Positions 1 to 9,470 of a DNA stretch of 64,000 bases are shown here, piece by piece (the stretch's first letter is position 1; each line of letters opens with the position of its first letter). This DNA comes from UBA2421 sp002343075 (GTDB lineage Bacteria > Planctomycetota > Phycisphaerae > Tepidisphaerales > Tepidisphaeraceae). The DNA lies in assembly GCA_937982565.1 (NCBI GenBank), contig CALJLN010000050.1, forward strand, positions 110,061 to 174,060. Reading direction: 5' to 3'. Both the position numbers and the translations under genes were made by a program. A model generated the notes under the pieces. It had not been told where the DNA came from. It worked only from the letters and a program-made list of their open reading frames with translations, and did no database searches.

Positions 1-570
1 TGCGCCGACGACGCCACAACATCGTCTGCGGAGTTGCCTGAGTCGGTTTTCCAGGACATCGTCCAGCAGGAGACCGACCGCCAGACATGGCTGACTACCA
101 ACAAGGGTGATGAAAACCCCTACAAGCTCTGGCAGGAGATGGGCAAGACAATGCTCGAAACGTGTACGGTGGTTCGCCACAACGAGAAACTGGCGGAAAC
201 CCTCGAGCGATGCGGCGAGTGGCGCGAGCGTTACAGGCGCGTCAAGCTCAGCGACACGGGGCTTTACACCAATCAGAATCTGTCTTTTGCGAGAGCATTA
301 CGCGACATGCTCATCGCCGCCGAGGCGGTTGTCCGTGGGGCGCTGCTGCGCAATGAGAGCCGTGGCGCTCATTACAAGCCTGCGTTCCCTGATCGCGATG
401 ACAGCGCGTTCCTGAAAACGACGCTGGCCGGTTTTAATCCCGCCGATCAATCGGTGACGATTGAGTATGGCCCGGTCGATACAAGCCTTATCCCGCCGCG
501 CGCGCGAACTTACGGAAAAAAGGAAGCGTCGGCCTCCGGCGCTGCCAAGCCTGCGCCCGTCGGGGTGTAA
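1..570 (+). CDS. unrecognised protein, 5' end outside window
   Basis: The reading frame is open from base 1 and stops with TAA at 568-570, so the gene begins upstream. The first in-window start codon is a TTG at 34, but there is no reason to prefer it. The visible 189 residues are charged and mostly hydrophilic, without an obvious membrane segment, and resemble no family I recognise. The partial sequence starts with a Cys followed by Ala/Asp/Thr/Ser residues. That could be the mature end of a lipoprotein, but the lipobox would lie outside the window, so this is only a guess. Its stop codon overlaps the ATG of the next gene by one base (taATG), which indicates translational coupling with the downstream GT39-like glycosyltransferase and hints at a role in exopolysaccharide or envelope glycan assembly. 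Confidence 0.6.
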   Translation, partial: CADDATTSSAELPESVFQDIVQQETDRQTWLTTNKGDENPYKLWQEMGKTMLETCTVVRHNEKLAETLERCGEWRERYRRVKLSDTGLYTNQNLSFARALRDMLIAAEAVVRGALLRNESRGAHYKPAFPDRDDSAFLKTTLAGFNPADQSVTIEYGPVDTSLIPPRARTYGKKEASASGAAKPAPVGV

Positions 571-2129
571 TGTCGGAACGAGGCGACACAACTCGACTGA
601 CACATTGGGCAGCGTTAGTTGCAATCCTCCTCGCTGGAATAGTGGTGCGCCACAATCGCATTGGCGCCGATTCCATCTCGCTCGATGAAATGTGGCACCT
701 GGGACTGTCGACGGGCCGCGGTTCGCCGCAGATGGTATGGCCTGTGAATGAAGTGATTTCGGTCGAGCGATCGTGGACAGAAATCGACAGTGCCCCACCC
801 TGGTATGCATGCTGGGCGAACATGGAGCGCGTGCTTCATCCGCCGCTATTTGTAACGTCACTCAGGCTCTGGCGGGAGGGATTTGGCAGCAGCGACGTGG
901 CCGCGCAGTGGTATACCGCGGTCTGGTCGCTGGTGACGATCCTGTTGGTTTTTGAGATCGTCCGCGCGGTTGGCGGGAGCGCCCCGGCCGGGCTTTGGGC
1001 GGGCGCGACCCTGGCGGTTGCGCCGACGCAAATTCTTCTTTCACAAGAACTTAGAGCATACAGCATGCTCGCCGGGCTGACGTGTGTGGCGATGCTGGCC
1101 GCCGCGCGGATGGATTCACACGGCGTGACGCCCCGCCGGGCAATCGCCCTCGGTGCGGCGATGCTCGCAATGATGCTCACACACTATTTCGCAGTCGGGG
1201 TGTGCGCCCTGATTGCGCTCTGGGCTTGCATGCGATTTCGCGGGCGAAATCTCGGCCTCCTGTGGGTCGTCTTTGCCGGCGCGGGTTTGGCTTTCTGCGT
1301 CACATGGCTACCGATTGCACTTCAGCAGATTCCCGATATCGGTCACACCGCCGACCCGTGGCTGAAAGAGCCAGGCGACCGACCCTACCTGCTGGCGGTC
1401 GCACGGTTCTTCGCGATGCCGATTCGCCTCTTCGTCGATCAGCTTCCCAGCCGACCGCTGACCGACCATGAATACTCGGCATTTCTCTGGCCTGCGATCG
1501 GGCTTACATTTCTGATGCTCGTCACTTGGCGCGCGATCAAGCAACCCAACCTGCGTCTGCCGCTGTTGTGGTTTGCAGGGGTCTGCGGGTTTCTGCTGGC
1601 ACTCGATCTGGCGCGCACCACACGGCACCTTGTGTACATTCGGTACAGCCTCGCAGCCGGCCCTGCGGTGGTGGTCATGCTCATTTTGCTCGCAAGACAG
1701 AGAAAGGGCATTGCAGTTCACTTTGTTGGCGCTGCAGTCGTCCTCTTGCTGCTCTTGCTCAATGAGAAGGCGTTTTTTGAAGACGAGCCTGACTATCGCC
1801 CGTTGCGCCGGTTCATGGTGTCGCAGGCGATGCCAACTGAGCCGATGGTTTTCTATTCAGGCCCCGCGGTGAAGGGCTACTTCAACGAAATCCTGATGCT
1901 CGCAGCCAGCCGCGAGCCTTCGTTGTGGCCGCGCCACATCGTAAAACTCGCCGAGCCTGCCACGCCAAGATTGATTCACTCACTCGGCGGTGGCACCGCG
2001 TGGGTGTTTTCCGGGCCGGTGGATGACATGGCAACGTTGATGCCCGGCTGCGAGGTGCTTCGATCGGAGATCATCATCGATTCTAAAGATCGACCGGTGG
2101 CGGTATGCACTCAGTTGAAGCTGCCGTGA
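570..2129 (+). CDS. GT39-like polytopic membrane glycosyltransferase
   Basis: The 519-residue protein has about ten hydrophobic segments after a short cytoplasmic N-terminus. The first periplasmic loop carries an acidic SLDEMWHL motif near residue 35, and HPPLF lies near residue 90. Both are typical of the dolichyl-phosphate-mannose mannosyltransferase-like (PMT/GT39, ArnT-like) superfamily, where the loop acidic residue is catalytic. Such enzymes move a sugar from a polyprenyl-phosphate carrier to an acceptor outside the membrane. The protein is clearly paralogous to the one at 3745-5358, sharing the LDE(M/F)W and HPPLF blocks and the same overall layout. The intervening reverse gene encodes a GT2 enzyme that could supply the polyprenyl-linked sugar. 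Donor and acceptor cannot be read from the sequence. The ATG overlaps the preceding stop codon. Confidence 0.8.
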   Translation: MSERGDTTRLTHWAALVAILLAGIVVRHNRIGADSISLDEMWHLGLSTGRGSPQMVWPVNEVISVERSWTEIDSAPPWYACWANMERVLHPPLFVTSLRLWREGFGSSDVAAQWYTAVWSLVTILLVFEIVRAVGGSAPAGLWAGATLAVAPTQILLSQELRAYSMLAGLTCVAMLAAARMDSHGVTPRRAIALGAAMLAMMLTHYFAVGVCALIALWACMRFRGRNLGLLWVVFAGAGLAFCVTWLPIALQQIPDIGHTADPWLKEPGDRPYLLAVARFFAMPIRLFVDQLPSRPLTDHEYSAFLWPAIGLTFLMLVTWRAIKQPNLRLPLLWFAGVCGFLLALDLARTTRHLVYIRYSLAAGPAVVVMLILLARQRKGIAVHFVGAAVVLLLLLLNEKAFFEDEPDYRPLRRFMVSQAMPTEPMVFYSGPAVKGYFNEILMLAASREPSLWPRHIVKLAEPATPRLIHSLGGGTAWVFSGPVDDMATLMPGCEVLRSEIIIDSKDRPVAVCTQLKLP

Positions 2130-2176
2130 CCATCTCCAACTCAATGCCCAGGCACAAGTCGCGCAACCGGGCCGGA

Positions 2177-3721
2177 TCAAACTCGGTGCTGCTCCGCGGC
2201 GATGGCACTGCGGAGCCGCTCGTCGGCTTCGTGATGTTTTTCGCTTTGCTGGAGCAACTGCCGAATTCCCGGCAACGGCTTGGCAGTCACGAGAAACTGA
2301 AACGCGAACATCGTCGGCCAAACCGCGACCAGTGCCGCTGCGATATGCCCGAGCATGCGCCCCATGCTGCCGCCGACCACTACTTCAAATGGAACCGGCA
2401 CGCCTTCGATTTTCTCGACCTTGTACCCGCAATCGCGCAACACACGCTTCAGCGATGAGCGCGTGAACAGCCGCTTGTGCGTGATATCCAGAATGCCGCG
2501 CTCGGCGTAGCTGAACCGCCCGAGCAGCAGATTGAGTCGCATTGCCGCGAACGCGATGTTGGGGGTGCTGATCACAACCGTCGGCGGCTTCCGCACGGCT
2601 TCGGTGGCCTGACTCGTGTTGCGCAGGTCAAGCAGAAACTGCTCCGGATCAGCGAGATGTTCGATCACGTCGAGCAGGAGCACCATATCGTAATCAAACG
2701 CATCAACGGGCAGCCGATGTTCGTCGAAGTTCAGCTTGTGAAAGTGCGACATCGTGTCCGCTTCCGGCGGATGGAAATCAAGCCCCGTCACGCGAACACC
2801 GGCCCGCTCGCACTCGCGCGCGACATGCCCCGGACCGCAGCCGATGTCGAGAAGCCGGGACGGGCTTCGCTTCTTCACAACATTCAGTGCCATGGTGTGG
2901 CTGCTGTAAAGTGCCGATGTTTTATCGCGATATCGCTCGGGCGCGAGATTGCGATATTTTAAGGTACAGAGCATGCCCATCTGGTGCAGCTTGTATTGCA
3001 GCGTCGATCGAATCACGTCTTTCGCATACTTGAAGCCCTGTACGTGACAGACTTCGTCGCCGTAATGCGTCGGGATGCTAAACTCCTCAAACCGCGCGCC
3101 AACATGAAACGCCTGCAGCAGAATCTCGGTATCAAAATGAAACTCGTTCGTGTTCGTCTCAAAAGGCACAGACTTCAGAAAGCGAGTGCTGTATCCGCGG
3201 TAGCCGGTGTGATACTCGCTTAGCTTTCGGCCGGTCATGCGATTCTGAAAACTGGTGAGCATCTTGTTGCCGACGACTTTGTACCAGGGCATGCCCCCTT
3301 TTCTTGCGTCCTTCACCTGCTGCATGCGCGAGCCGAGCACGACATCGGCGCGCGTATTTCGGAAAGTCTCAATGAACTTCGGAAGCATTTCAGGCGCATA
3401 TTGCCCGTCACCGTGAAGGAGAATGACGAAATCAAACCCCGCCTGCGCGGCGATGCGATAGCCGAGCTTCTGGTTGCCGCCGTAACCCTGATTCACCGGG
3501 TTACGCAGCAGTGTAATATTTTTCACCCCGCGCGCGGTCACCCAGTCGCGGGCGACGGAGATGGTCTCATCCCGCGAGGCGTCGTCGATCATGAGAAAAT
3601 GGACCGAGGGATCGTCCCATAGGTCCGGCGGCACCCTGTCGAGCAGCCGGGACACATGGCGATGGGCCTGATATGAGACGATGAACACCAATACGCGCGG
3701 ATTTGCGGCAGTTTCACTCAC
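2177..3721 (-). CDS. fused GT2 glycosyltransferase / SAM-dependent methyltransferase
   Basis: The 514-residue protein starts at a GTG. Residues 8-240 form a GT-A family 2 domain like dolichyl-phosphate mannose/glucose synthases, with the nucleotide-sugar-binding DDAS motif and a HGDGQY metal-binding stretch. Residues 285-430 form a class I methyltransferase with the SAM motif LLDIGCGPGH and a later LLDVIEHLADP motif, as in UbiG-type enzymes. A hydrophobic stretch near residues 460-480 may anchor the C-terminus. The two domains probably act on the same lipid-linked or polysaccharide substrate (glycosylation plus methylation). It lies between two GT39-like membrane transferases that could use a polyprenyl-phosphate sugar made by this GT2 domain. 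The GTG is only 23 bases from the TTG of the divergent gene, so promoters must overlap coding sequence. Confidence 0.82.
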   Translation of the reverse strand: MSETAANPRVLVFIVSYQAHRHVSRLLDRVPPDLWDDPSVHFLMIDDASRDETISVARDWVTARGVKNITLLRNPVNQGYGGNQKLGYRIAAQAGFDFVILLHGDGQYAPEMLPKFIETFRNTRADVVLGSRMQQVKDARKGGMPWYKVVGNKMLTSFQNRMTGRKLSEYHTGYRGYSTRFLKSVPFETNTNEFHFDTEILLQAFHVGARFEEFSIPTHYGDEVCHVQGFKYAKDVIRSTLQYKLHQMGMLCTLKYRNLAPERYRDKTSALYSSHTMALNVVKKRSPSRLLDIGCGPGHVARECERAGVRVTGLDFHPPEADTMSHFHKLNFDEHRLPVDAFDYDMVLLLDVIEHLADPEQFLLDLRNTSQATEAVRKPPTVVISTPNIAFAAMRLNLLLGRFSYAERGILDITHKRLFTRSSLKRVLRDCGYKVEKIEGVPVPFEVVVGGSMGRMLGHIAAALVAVWPTMFAFQFLVTAKPLPGIRQLLQQSEKHHEADERLRSAIAAEQHRV

Positions 3722-3744
3722 GATGATATTGTATCGGCGTCACG

Positions 3745-5358
3745 TTGATTGTGCATGAACCCAACATCCCCCGATCTAAGGACACACCAAGCCCCGCCGC
3801 GCAGTGGTGTTGCCGCTGGGCCACCTCCGTAGCGTTAATCTGTCTCTTGGTGATTGGCTTTGCGGCGCGCGCCAACCAGCTTGACTACTACAGCCTGGAG
3901 TTGGACGAGTTCTGGAATGCCGAGCTTACCACCGGCTGGGGCACCCTGCATGAGACCATGCCCCGAAATGTCATTTTTGTCCCCCCTGCCCCTACAAAGC
4001 TGCAGGGCGCGCCAGGCTGGTGGAATATTCTTTCCCACTACACCAATCTCACACACCCGCCGCTTTTCTCGATCCTGCTCCGCTTCTGGCGCGACGCGTT
4101 TGGTGACGGTGATGTTCCGATGCGAATGTTTGGTGTGGTGCTCTCGACGCTCACCATCCTGCCGCTCTACGCAACCGTGGCAATGCTGGCCGGACGACGC
4201 GCCGGGCTGTTGACGGCGGCGGTGTTCTCGCTGGCCTCATCGTCGATATTCATTGCTCAACAGGTTCGCCCCTACAACCTGGTAATCGTCCTGCAATACA
4301 CTGCGGTATATCTCATGGTGCGCGCGAGCAATCGTCCGATCGGCTGGCCGGCGGCGATCTTGCTCGCGTCCGTCTGCCTTGCCACGGTCTGCACGCACTA
4401 CTTCTCCGTGGTTTTCCTCGCGGCCGCGGCGGGATTTGCCGGGCTGCGGATGGATCGAACCTCGCGCCGCCGCTGCGCCGTGGCCGTCGCGGCGGCGGCG
4501 ATGGTGTTCACCCTGGCTTGGCTCCCCGTCATGCTGCAACAGCGAGCGATGATGACCGACGCCGCCACCTCATGGATGAGCGATGTCGATCCCAATCCGA
4601 GTCTCGCAACACTCTACCGGTTGCTCGATGTTCCGTTTCGACTTCTCGCCGCCCCGCCGGCATCGGCGAAGCTTGTCACGCAGCTAAGCATCGTCTGGAT
4701 CCTGATCGCAATCGTGGCTGCATGGCGAAGAACCGAACTGCGTCTGTGGCTCTACCTCCTCGCATCCACCGTCGGTTTTGTAGCAGTGCTCGATTTGGTT
4801 CAAAGGACGTGCCTGCTCGGCTATCTGAGGTATCTCACCCCGGCCGCACCGGCGATGGCGGCGCTGGCGGTACTGCTGGTGCCGACGGGCGCCGCAGGAT
4901 GGAAACGCTGGGGCGCGTGGGTCGTGCCGCTGGCTATCTTACTGGCAGAAGTGACGGCTTTGCCCGATGCGAACAAGCGTACCGAGCCGGATTTCCGGCC
5001 GATCGCCAAGTTCCTGGACGAGCAGGTTGGCCCCGACGATATCGTCGTCTACCCCGTCGACCCCAACTGGAAATGGATGGCCGGCTTTCTCTACACCACA
5101 TGGTCGCATTATCGCGGCGAGCCGATGGTGCGCTGTCTATTCCTCGAAGGAACCGCCGACGAGCAACTGGCAATGCAGCTTGCCAACGCTCGGCGCGTAT
5201 GGATCGTGGCCAACTGGTTCGACGCTGATGCCCCGCAACACATCCCCAGGTTTCAGCCGCTGGGCGGTACGAGTTTCCCCGAGGTGGTGACTATCAGTGA
5301 AGGGCGCGTCGCGCCGCGCGGGCCGGCTACGGCAACACAACAGGCACGCGACCCGTAA
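3745..5358 (+). CDS. GT39-like polytopic membrane glycosyltransferase (second paralogue)
   Basis: The 537-residue protein has around ten transmembrane segments and the same signature blocks as the gene at 570-2129: an acidic LELDEFW motif in the first extracytoplasmic loop and HPPLF followed by RFWRDAFG. It belongs to the ArnT/PMT-like family that uses polyprenyl-phosphate sugars. The first start codon is TTG at 3745; GTG at 3751 is an alternative that shortens it by two residues. No strong Shine-Dalgarno sequence is visible for either. The 3' end overlaps the convergent lipoprotein gene by 32 bases. Substrate is unknown. The two paralogues probably add different sugars to one glycan. Confidence 0.8.
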   Translation: MIVHEPNIPRSKDTPSPAAQWCCRWATSVALICLLVIGFAARANQLDYYSLELDEFWNAELTTGWGTLHETMPRNVIFVPPAPTKLQGAPGWWNILSHYTNLTHPPLFSILLRFWRDAFGDGDVPMRMFGVVLSTLTILPLYATVAMLAGRRAGLLTAAVFSLASSSIFIAQQVRPYNLVIVLQYTAVYLMVRASNRPIGWPAAILLASVCLATVCTHYFSVVFLAAAAGFAGLRMDRTSRRRCAVAVAAAAMVFTLAWLPVMLQQRAMMTDAATSWMSDVDPNPSLATLYRLLDVPFRLLAAPPASAKLVTQLSIVWILIAIVAAWRRTELRLWLYLLASTVGFVAVLDLVQRTCLLGYLRYLTPAAPAMAALAVLLVPTGAAGWKRWGAWVVPLAILLAEVTALPDANKRTEPDFRPIAKFLDEQVGPDDIVVYPVDPNWKWMAGFLYTTWSHYRGEPMVRCLFLEGTADEQLAMQLANARRVWIVANWFDADAPQHIPRFQPLGGTSFPEVVTISEGRVAPRGPATATQQARDP

Positions 5359-5938
5359 CCGCGACCACGCGCGGCATCGCCGGGTGCTCACCGGCGCGGT
5401 ACATTCTAAAAGTGCCGCTCAGCCAGGCCACATCGGTCCCATCAAGCTGCTGAAACTGCACCTGCACCTGGAACGGCTGTAACTGCCACCGGTTTCCCTG
5501 CAAGAACAGGCCGCTGGGCGTGTGCTGCTTTTCGGAGTCGGGCGCCTCATACTGCCAAACCTGCCCGCGGACGGTCGGCAGCAGGTCGTCAAACTCCATC
5601 TCGAGGTAATAGCTGTTACCCAGAAAATCGTCATTGATCGCCGCGGGCGGGTCTTCGCTCATCAGCAGCGCGATGGTTTTCCCATTGCGATCGTCGACAA
5701 TGAGGCGGGACGACGGAAACTCCTGTGGCTCGCCATCCACCAGAATCACCACCGTCGGCCTTGTGGTGGCCTGATCGGCGGGTGGAACCGGCCCCTCGGG
5801 TAATTTAGTTTCGTGATTCGGCGGTGACGCGTGCGCCTCAGTGAGAACGGGAGGCGCGTCGCCGGCAGTGTTACCATCGCAACCGGAGACCAATCCCGCG
5901 CAAAGGCAACCGCCTAGAATGATTTTCCCAAACCTCAT
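5327..5938 (-). CDS. putative exported lipoprotein of unknown function
   Basis: From the ATG at 5938 the product is 203 residues and starts with a short basic N-region, a hydrophobic stretch and a lipobox ending LVSGC, so it is predicted to be a lipid-anchored envelope protein. A TTG at 5944 would add two residues. The body after the lipobox has a Pro/Ala/Thr-rich linker and then a compact domain with phrases such as VVILVDGEPQEFPSSRLIV that I cannot place in a family. It is convergent with and overlaps the GT39-like gene, and lies back to back with the zinc-ribbon membrane gene at 5966. Confidence 0.65.
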   Translation of the reverse strand: MRFGKIILGGCLCAGLVSGCDGNTAGDAPPVLTEAHASPPNHETKLPEGPVPPADQATTRPTVVILVDGEPQEFPSSRLIVDDRNGKTIALLMSEDPPAAINDDFLGNSYYLEMEFDDLLPTVRGQVWQYEAPDSEKQHTPSGLFLQGNRWQLQPFQVQVQFQQLDGTDVAWLSGTFRMYRAGEHPAMPRVVAVTGRVPVVLP

Positions 5939-5965
5939 CGCCAAAGCCTATTATACCACACAATC

Positions 5966-6703
5966 ATGGCCGGTGCGGTTCCTTCTGAGTCCGATATCCT
6001 CTGCGAAACGTGTGGGTACACCCTGAATGGCCTACCCGACAGTTCCAACTGCCCGGAGTGCGGTGCTGCCATCTCACAATCAACAACCCAAAGCGGCAGA
6101 GGACTCACTGGCTTCGAGGAGCGCAGCGGCCTTAGCAGCTTCATCACGACCACGCTGGCCGTTTTGCTGCGACCGACGCTTTTTTACCGCGCCCTCGCCA
6201 CACGCACCGATCACCCCGCCGCCGCCTGGTTTGCGCAACGGCACAGGTTTATCGCCTCGCTCCTCTTCTGCTCGGCGGCCATCGGCTACGGCCTTTGGCT
6301 GGAATCAATCTCACGACGCCCGCGTGACCTTGAAGCCTCTGACTTCCTCGCGTTATTGCTGCTCTATTTCATCTGTTCGATCGGGTTGTTCTTTTTCATG
6401 GGCGTTCTGACTCGCTTTGCAGGATGGCTCAGCAGCCTGGAGAGCGCGTATTGGGGCATGCGGCTGCCGATCCCGGTCGTCAGGCGATGCCTTCACTACC
6501 ACACGGCTAGCTATCTGCCGATTGGCATCGTGGCCAACATCGTAGTCTGGAGCTACCGGTGGATGATTGAAGTCGGCATCATCTCTCGTGGCACCGGCGT
6601 AACGTTCGCCTACACGCTTAGCGGCGTGGTCATTGCGTCGGCTGCGTATCTGTTCCTGATGTATCTGACCGCCATGAGGCAGACTCGATATGCGAACGTC
6701 TAA
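5966..6703 (+). CDS. zinc-ribbon membrane protein, function unknown
   Basis: The 245-residue protein begins with a CETCGY...NCPECG zinc-ribbon pair (residues 12-34) typical of many planctomycete proteins of unknown function. After it come about four hydrophobic segments, near residues 60-75, 95-115, 125-150 and 190-240. The ribbon should face the cytoplasm. Start is ATG at 5966; a TATTAT hexamer at 5949-5954 could be a -10 element, which would leave a very short 5' leader. Only about 27 bases separate it from the divergent lipoprotein start. No enzymatic motif is visible. Confidence 0.65.
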   Translation: MAGAVPSESDILCETCGYTLNGLPDSSNCPECGAAISQSTTQSGRGLTGFEERSGLSSFITTTLAVLLRPTLFYRALATRTDHPAAAWFAQRHRFIASLLFCSAAIGYGLWLESISRRPRDLEASDFLALLLLYFICSIGLFFFMGVLTRFAGWLSSLESAYWGMRLPIPVVRRCLHYHTASYLPIGIVANIVVWSYRWMIEVGIISRGTGVTFAYTLSGVVIASAAYLFLMYLTAMRQTRYANV

Positions 6704-6797
6704 CACGCATCACGACCCATTTCGGCATCGAAAGAGAAGGGGCAGACCCGGGAGATCGCTGTGAACGAAACTGCGATGCGGCCGGACCCGTCGCGAG

Positions 6798-8216
6798 TCA
6801 GAATCGGATTTTGATCACCCGCGCGTCGATGCCACCCGGCCCCGTCGGACATGCCACGCGCAGCCCGGTTTCGTCCTGCTTCCACAACACGCTTTCGTTC
6901 GTTCCGAGCCACTCCACCTGCTTGATGCCACGCTGGGCCAGACGAAGCGTCGTGCCCAGCGATCGAATCACCACTTCCCCGCTAGGCGCGGCGAGACAAA
7001 TCGCATAAAGCGCGTTCTGACCGTGCGTAGTAAAACGAATATCGGCTGATGTGTAGGACACGCGTTTTGCGTCAGTAAAATGCCCTTCAGGCACAACGGT
7101 CGGTCCTTCTCCGAAGACCCTCCACGGCCGGGTGCCGTAGATCGCTTCGCCGTTTGTTTTCAGCCATGCACCGATCGCTTCCAGGATCGCCACTTGCTCG
7201 TCGGGAATCGACCCATCCGCCCGTGGACCGATGTTCAGCAGCAGTGTGCCATTCTTGCTCACGATGTCACATAAATCGCCAATGAGCAAATCTGGTGACT
7301 TATACGTTTCACCCTCAATATGGCACCAACTTTTCATGCCAACGGACGTATCGCTCTGCCAGAAGAAGGGCTGAATATCCCCCAACTGTCCGCGCTCCAC
7401 ATCCGGAACTGCCGCACCGGGTGCGAACATGTGATTCTTGTAGTTGATCGCCACCGGCAACCCCCACGAAGCGGCGCGGTTGTAGTAGTGCGCGGCGAAG
7501 TAGCGCAAGTACGGACTTAACGGCGGGCGCTCAGCCCATGTGTCAAAATAAAACAACTGCGGCTGATAGTTGTCAACCAACTCGCACAATCGGGCCAGGT
7601 AATCTTCCTTAAAGTGTTTCGAGGGGGTCTCCGATTGCTGCTTCGCAGGCCCGTAGAACTCTTCGAACGCAGCATCGTTCACATCCGAATCAAACTCGCG
7701 CCCCCCATTCATAAACCACCAGTGTTCCGCGCGGTGATTCGATACACCAAAAACAACCCCCCGTCGTCGCGCCGCCGCCGCGATCTCCCCGACAACATCG
7801 CGCCGCGGGCCCATGTTGCGGGCGTTCCACGGGTTGAACTCCGTGTCGTACATCGCGAACCCGTCGTGATGCTCGGCTACCGGTACAACATACTTCGCGC
7901 CCGCTCGCACAAACAAATCCATCCATGCGTCGGCGTCGAACTTGTCGGCCTTGAACAACGGAACGAAGTCCTTGTAGCCAAATTTGTTCTGCGGCCCCCA
8001 GGTTTTCACATGATGCTCGAAAGCCGGGTCGCCCTTGATGTACATCTTGCGCGAATACCACTCGTCCCCGAACGCCGGCACGCTGTAAGGCCCCCAGTGA
8101 ATGAAGATTCCGAACTTGGCATTCTGATACCATTGCGGCACGCGAAAAGCCTCCAGCGAATGCCATTCGGGAATGAAAGGGCCGTCGGCGATTTTGAATT
8201 CGGGGGTTTCGTACAT
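6798..8216 (-). CDS. alpha-L-fucosidase, glycoside hydrolase family 29
   Basis: This is a 472-residue GH29 enzyme that hydrolyses alpha-linked L-fucose. Residues 28-60 carry the family-typical FGIFIHWGPYSVPAFGDEWY block. A HHDGFAMYD motif follows near 116-124, then MGPRRDVVGE at 135-143 and a HRAEHWWF block at 161-168. The Asp in QLFYFDTW (about D225) is at the usual nucleophile position. The C-terminal 100 residues form the beta-sandwich region. No signal peptide is visible, so it probably acts in the cytoplasm on imported oligosaccharides. It starts 7 bases after the end of the exported alpha/beta hydrolase gene, which makes a two-gene operon divergent from the GH106-like/RLP operon. Family assignment is firm. 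Linkage specificity is not visible. Confidence 0.88.
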   Translation of the reverse strand: MYETPEFKIADGPFIPEWHSLEAFRVPQWYQNAKFGIFIHWGPYSVPAFGDEWYSRKMYIKGDPAFEHHVKTWGPQNKFGYKDFVPLFKADKFDADAWMDLFVRAGAKYVVPVAEHHDGFAMYDTEFNPWNARNMGPRRDVVGEIAAAARRRGVVFGVSNHRAEHWWFMNGGREFDSDVNDAAFEEFYGPAKQQSETPSKHFKEDYLARLCELVDNYQPQLFYFDTWAERPPLSPYLRYFAAHYYNRAASWGLPVAINYKNHMFAPGAAVPDVERGQLGDIQPFFWQSDTSVGMKSWCHIEGETYKSPDLLIGDLCDIVSKNGTLLLNIGPRADGSIPDEQVAILEAIGAWLKTNGEAIYGTRPWRVFGEGPTVVPEGHFTDAKRVSYTSADIRFTTHGQNALYAICLAAPSGEVVIRSLGTTLRLAQRGIKQVEWLGTNESVLWKQDETGLRVACPTGPGGIDARVIKIRF

Positions 8217-8223
8217 GGGTGCG

Positions 8224-9432
8224 TCACTTGCTGATCAAATGAGAACGGAGAAACTCATAAATTTCACGAAGCCGGGCCGGATCGAGCGTCACTGTGTGCC
8301 CCCTGCCGTCGCGATCCTCTCTGTAGACATGCTCGATTTCTTTCACGTCGAGCCACTTGGCAAACTTCGCCAGCCCATCGCGGTACTCCGCTGATTCGGT
8401 GTCGCTTGTGTTGAGAAACATCGGGCTAGCGCGATCCGTCAGATATGCCATCGCTCCGTGTTCGCGCCATCGCGAGCCGTTACCATGCAATGGCCCCCAG
8501 GCTTTCTCAAACCGCGGCAACATCGGATCGTCAGGCAGCAGATCGAGGTAATCATATCGATTGCCGTGAATCAACGCCGCATCCACTTCGCCAAGCCCCG
8601 CGAGCATCGCCGAGAACGGCCCGCCGCGGCTGAAGCCCACGGCAGCGATCTTTCCGGTCAGAGGTAGCTCATCCTTCAATGATCGCAACTTCTCAACGGC
8701 ATTCACCGCGCGTAAGAGTGACGCAGGCATCGGATCGTCCAGCCCCTTATACGGCGGCGCAACAGGATGATCGACCATCGCACTTGCAAATCCGGCAAAC
8801 GCCGCCCCTTCTATCAGGGTGTCTCGACAAAACAGCAACGAGAAACTACTCATTCGGTTCACGTTGTCGCAAGTAATCTCCATCACCGCAGCGACTGGCC
8901 TCAACGGGTTTGACGGATAAATCACATCCATGCCCAGCACGCGCTCGCCGTCGCGCGCGAACTCGATGTCGCGCCGCAAGGTGAAGCCTTCAGGAATGAT
9001 GAACAACCGGTTGCCATCGATGGGCTGCTCGAGAAAAAGCGTGCGCGCCTTGCTGTCGGCAAGATCGCGACGGAGCTTCAAAAGGTCTTGATTGATCCCC
9101 GGCGAGATAGCCGCCGGGTCGTGGGCATAATCTACGATAATCAGCAAACACCCCTCGGCACGAAGGCGGCCAAGAATCTGTTCATCCGAATCCCGCCCAA
9201 CGCGCTCCATGTTCAGATGTTTCAGGTAAACAACCGTTGGCAATGGGGAAGCATGGTGACCAGGGACATCTGGCAGAATCAGCTCGACACGAAGTGGCTT
9301 CTCCGCGGTGACGCTCTCCCAATTCAGTACCTGCGCGTCCTGCGCTGGGATTTGCGCACGCACACAGCCGTCGTAAGCACCCATTACGACCGCAGCCATG
9401 AGAATGACCTTGAACTCGACTAGCCGAAGCAT
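8224..9432 (-). CDS. exported alpha/beta hydrolase (esterase-like)
   Basis: I take the ATG at 9432, giving 402 residues with a signal peptide (hydrophobic segment then VRAQ). The frame is open further upstream to 9537, but that extension would bury the signal peptide. The core is an alpha/beta-hydrolase related to dienelactone-hydrolase or carbohydrate-esterase proteins, with a GFSRGG nucleophile elbow and a late RGHTVTLD stretch that probably supplies the catalytic His. A plausible role is removal of acyl groups from a polysaccharide before glycosidases act. That is inferred from its position as the first gene of an operon with the GH29 fucosidase. The true substrate is unknown. Confidence 0.7.
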   Translation of the reverse strand: MLRLVEFKVILMAAVVMGAYDGCVRAQIPAQDAQVLNWESVTAEKPLRVELILPDVPGHHASPLPTVVYLKHLNMERVGRDSDEQILGRLRAEGCLLIIVDYAHDPAAISPGINQDLLKLRRDLADSKARTLFLEQPIDGNRLFIIPEGFTLRRDIEFARDGERVLGMDVIYPSNPLRPVAAVMEITCDNVNRMSSFSLLFCRDTLIEGAAFAGFASAMVDHPVAPPYKGLDDPMPASLLRAVNAVEKLRSLKDELPLTGKIAAVGFSRGGPFSAMLAGLGEVDAALIHGNRYDYLDLLPDDPMLPRFEKAWGPLHGNGSRWREHGAMAYLTDRASPMFLNTSDTESAEYRDGLAKFAKWLDVKEIEHVYREDRDGRGHTVTLDPARLREIYEFLRSHLISK

Positions 9433-9470
9433 CCTCAACCATTCTAACGAAACGCATGGTGCGTGAAGCG

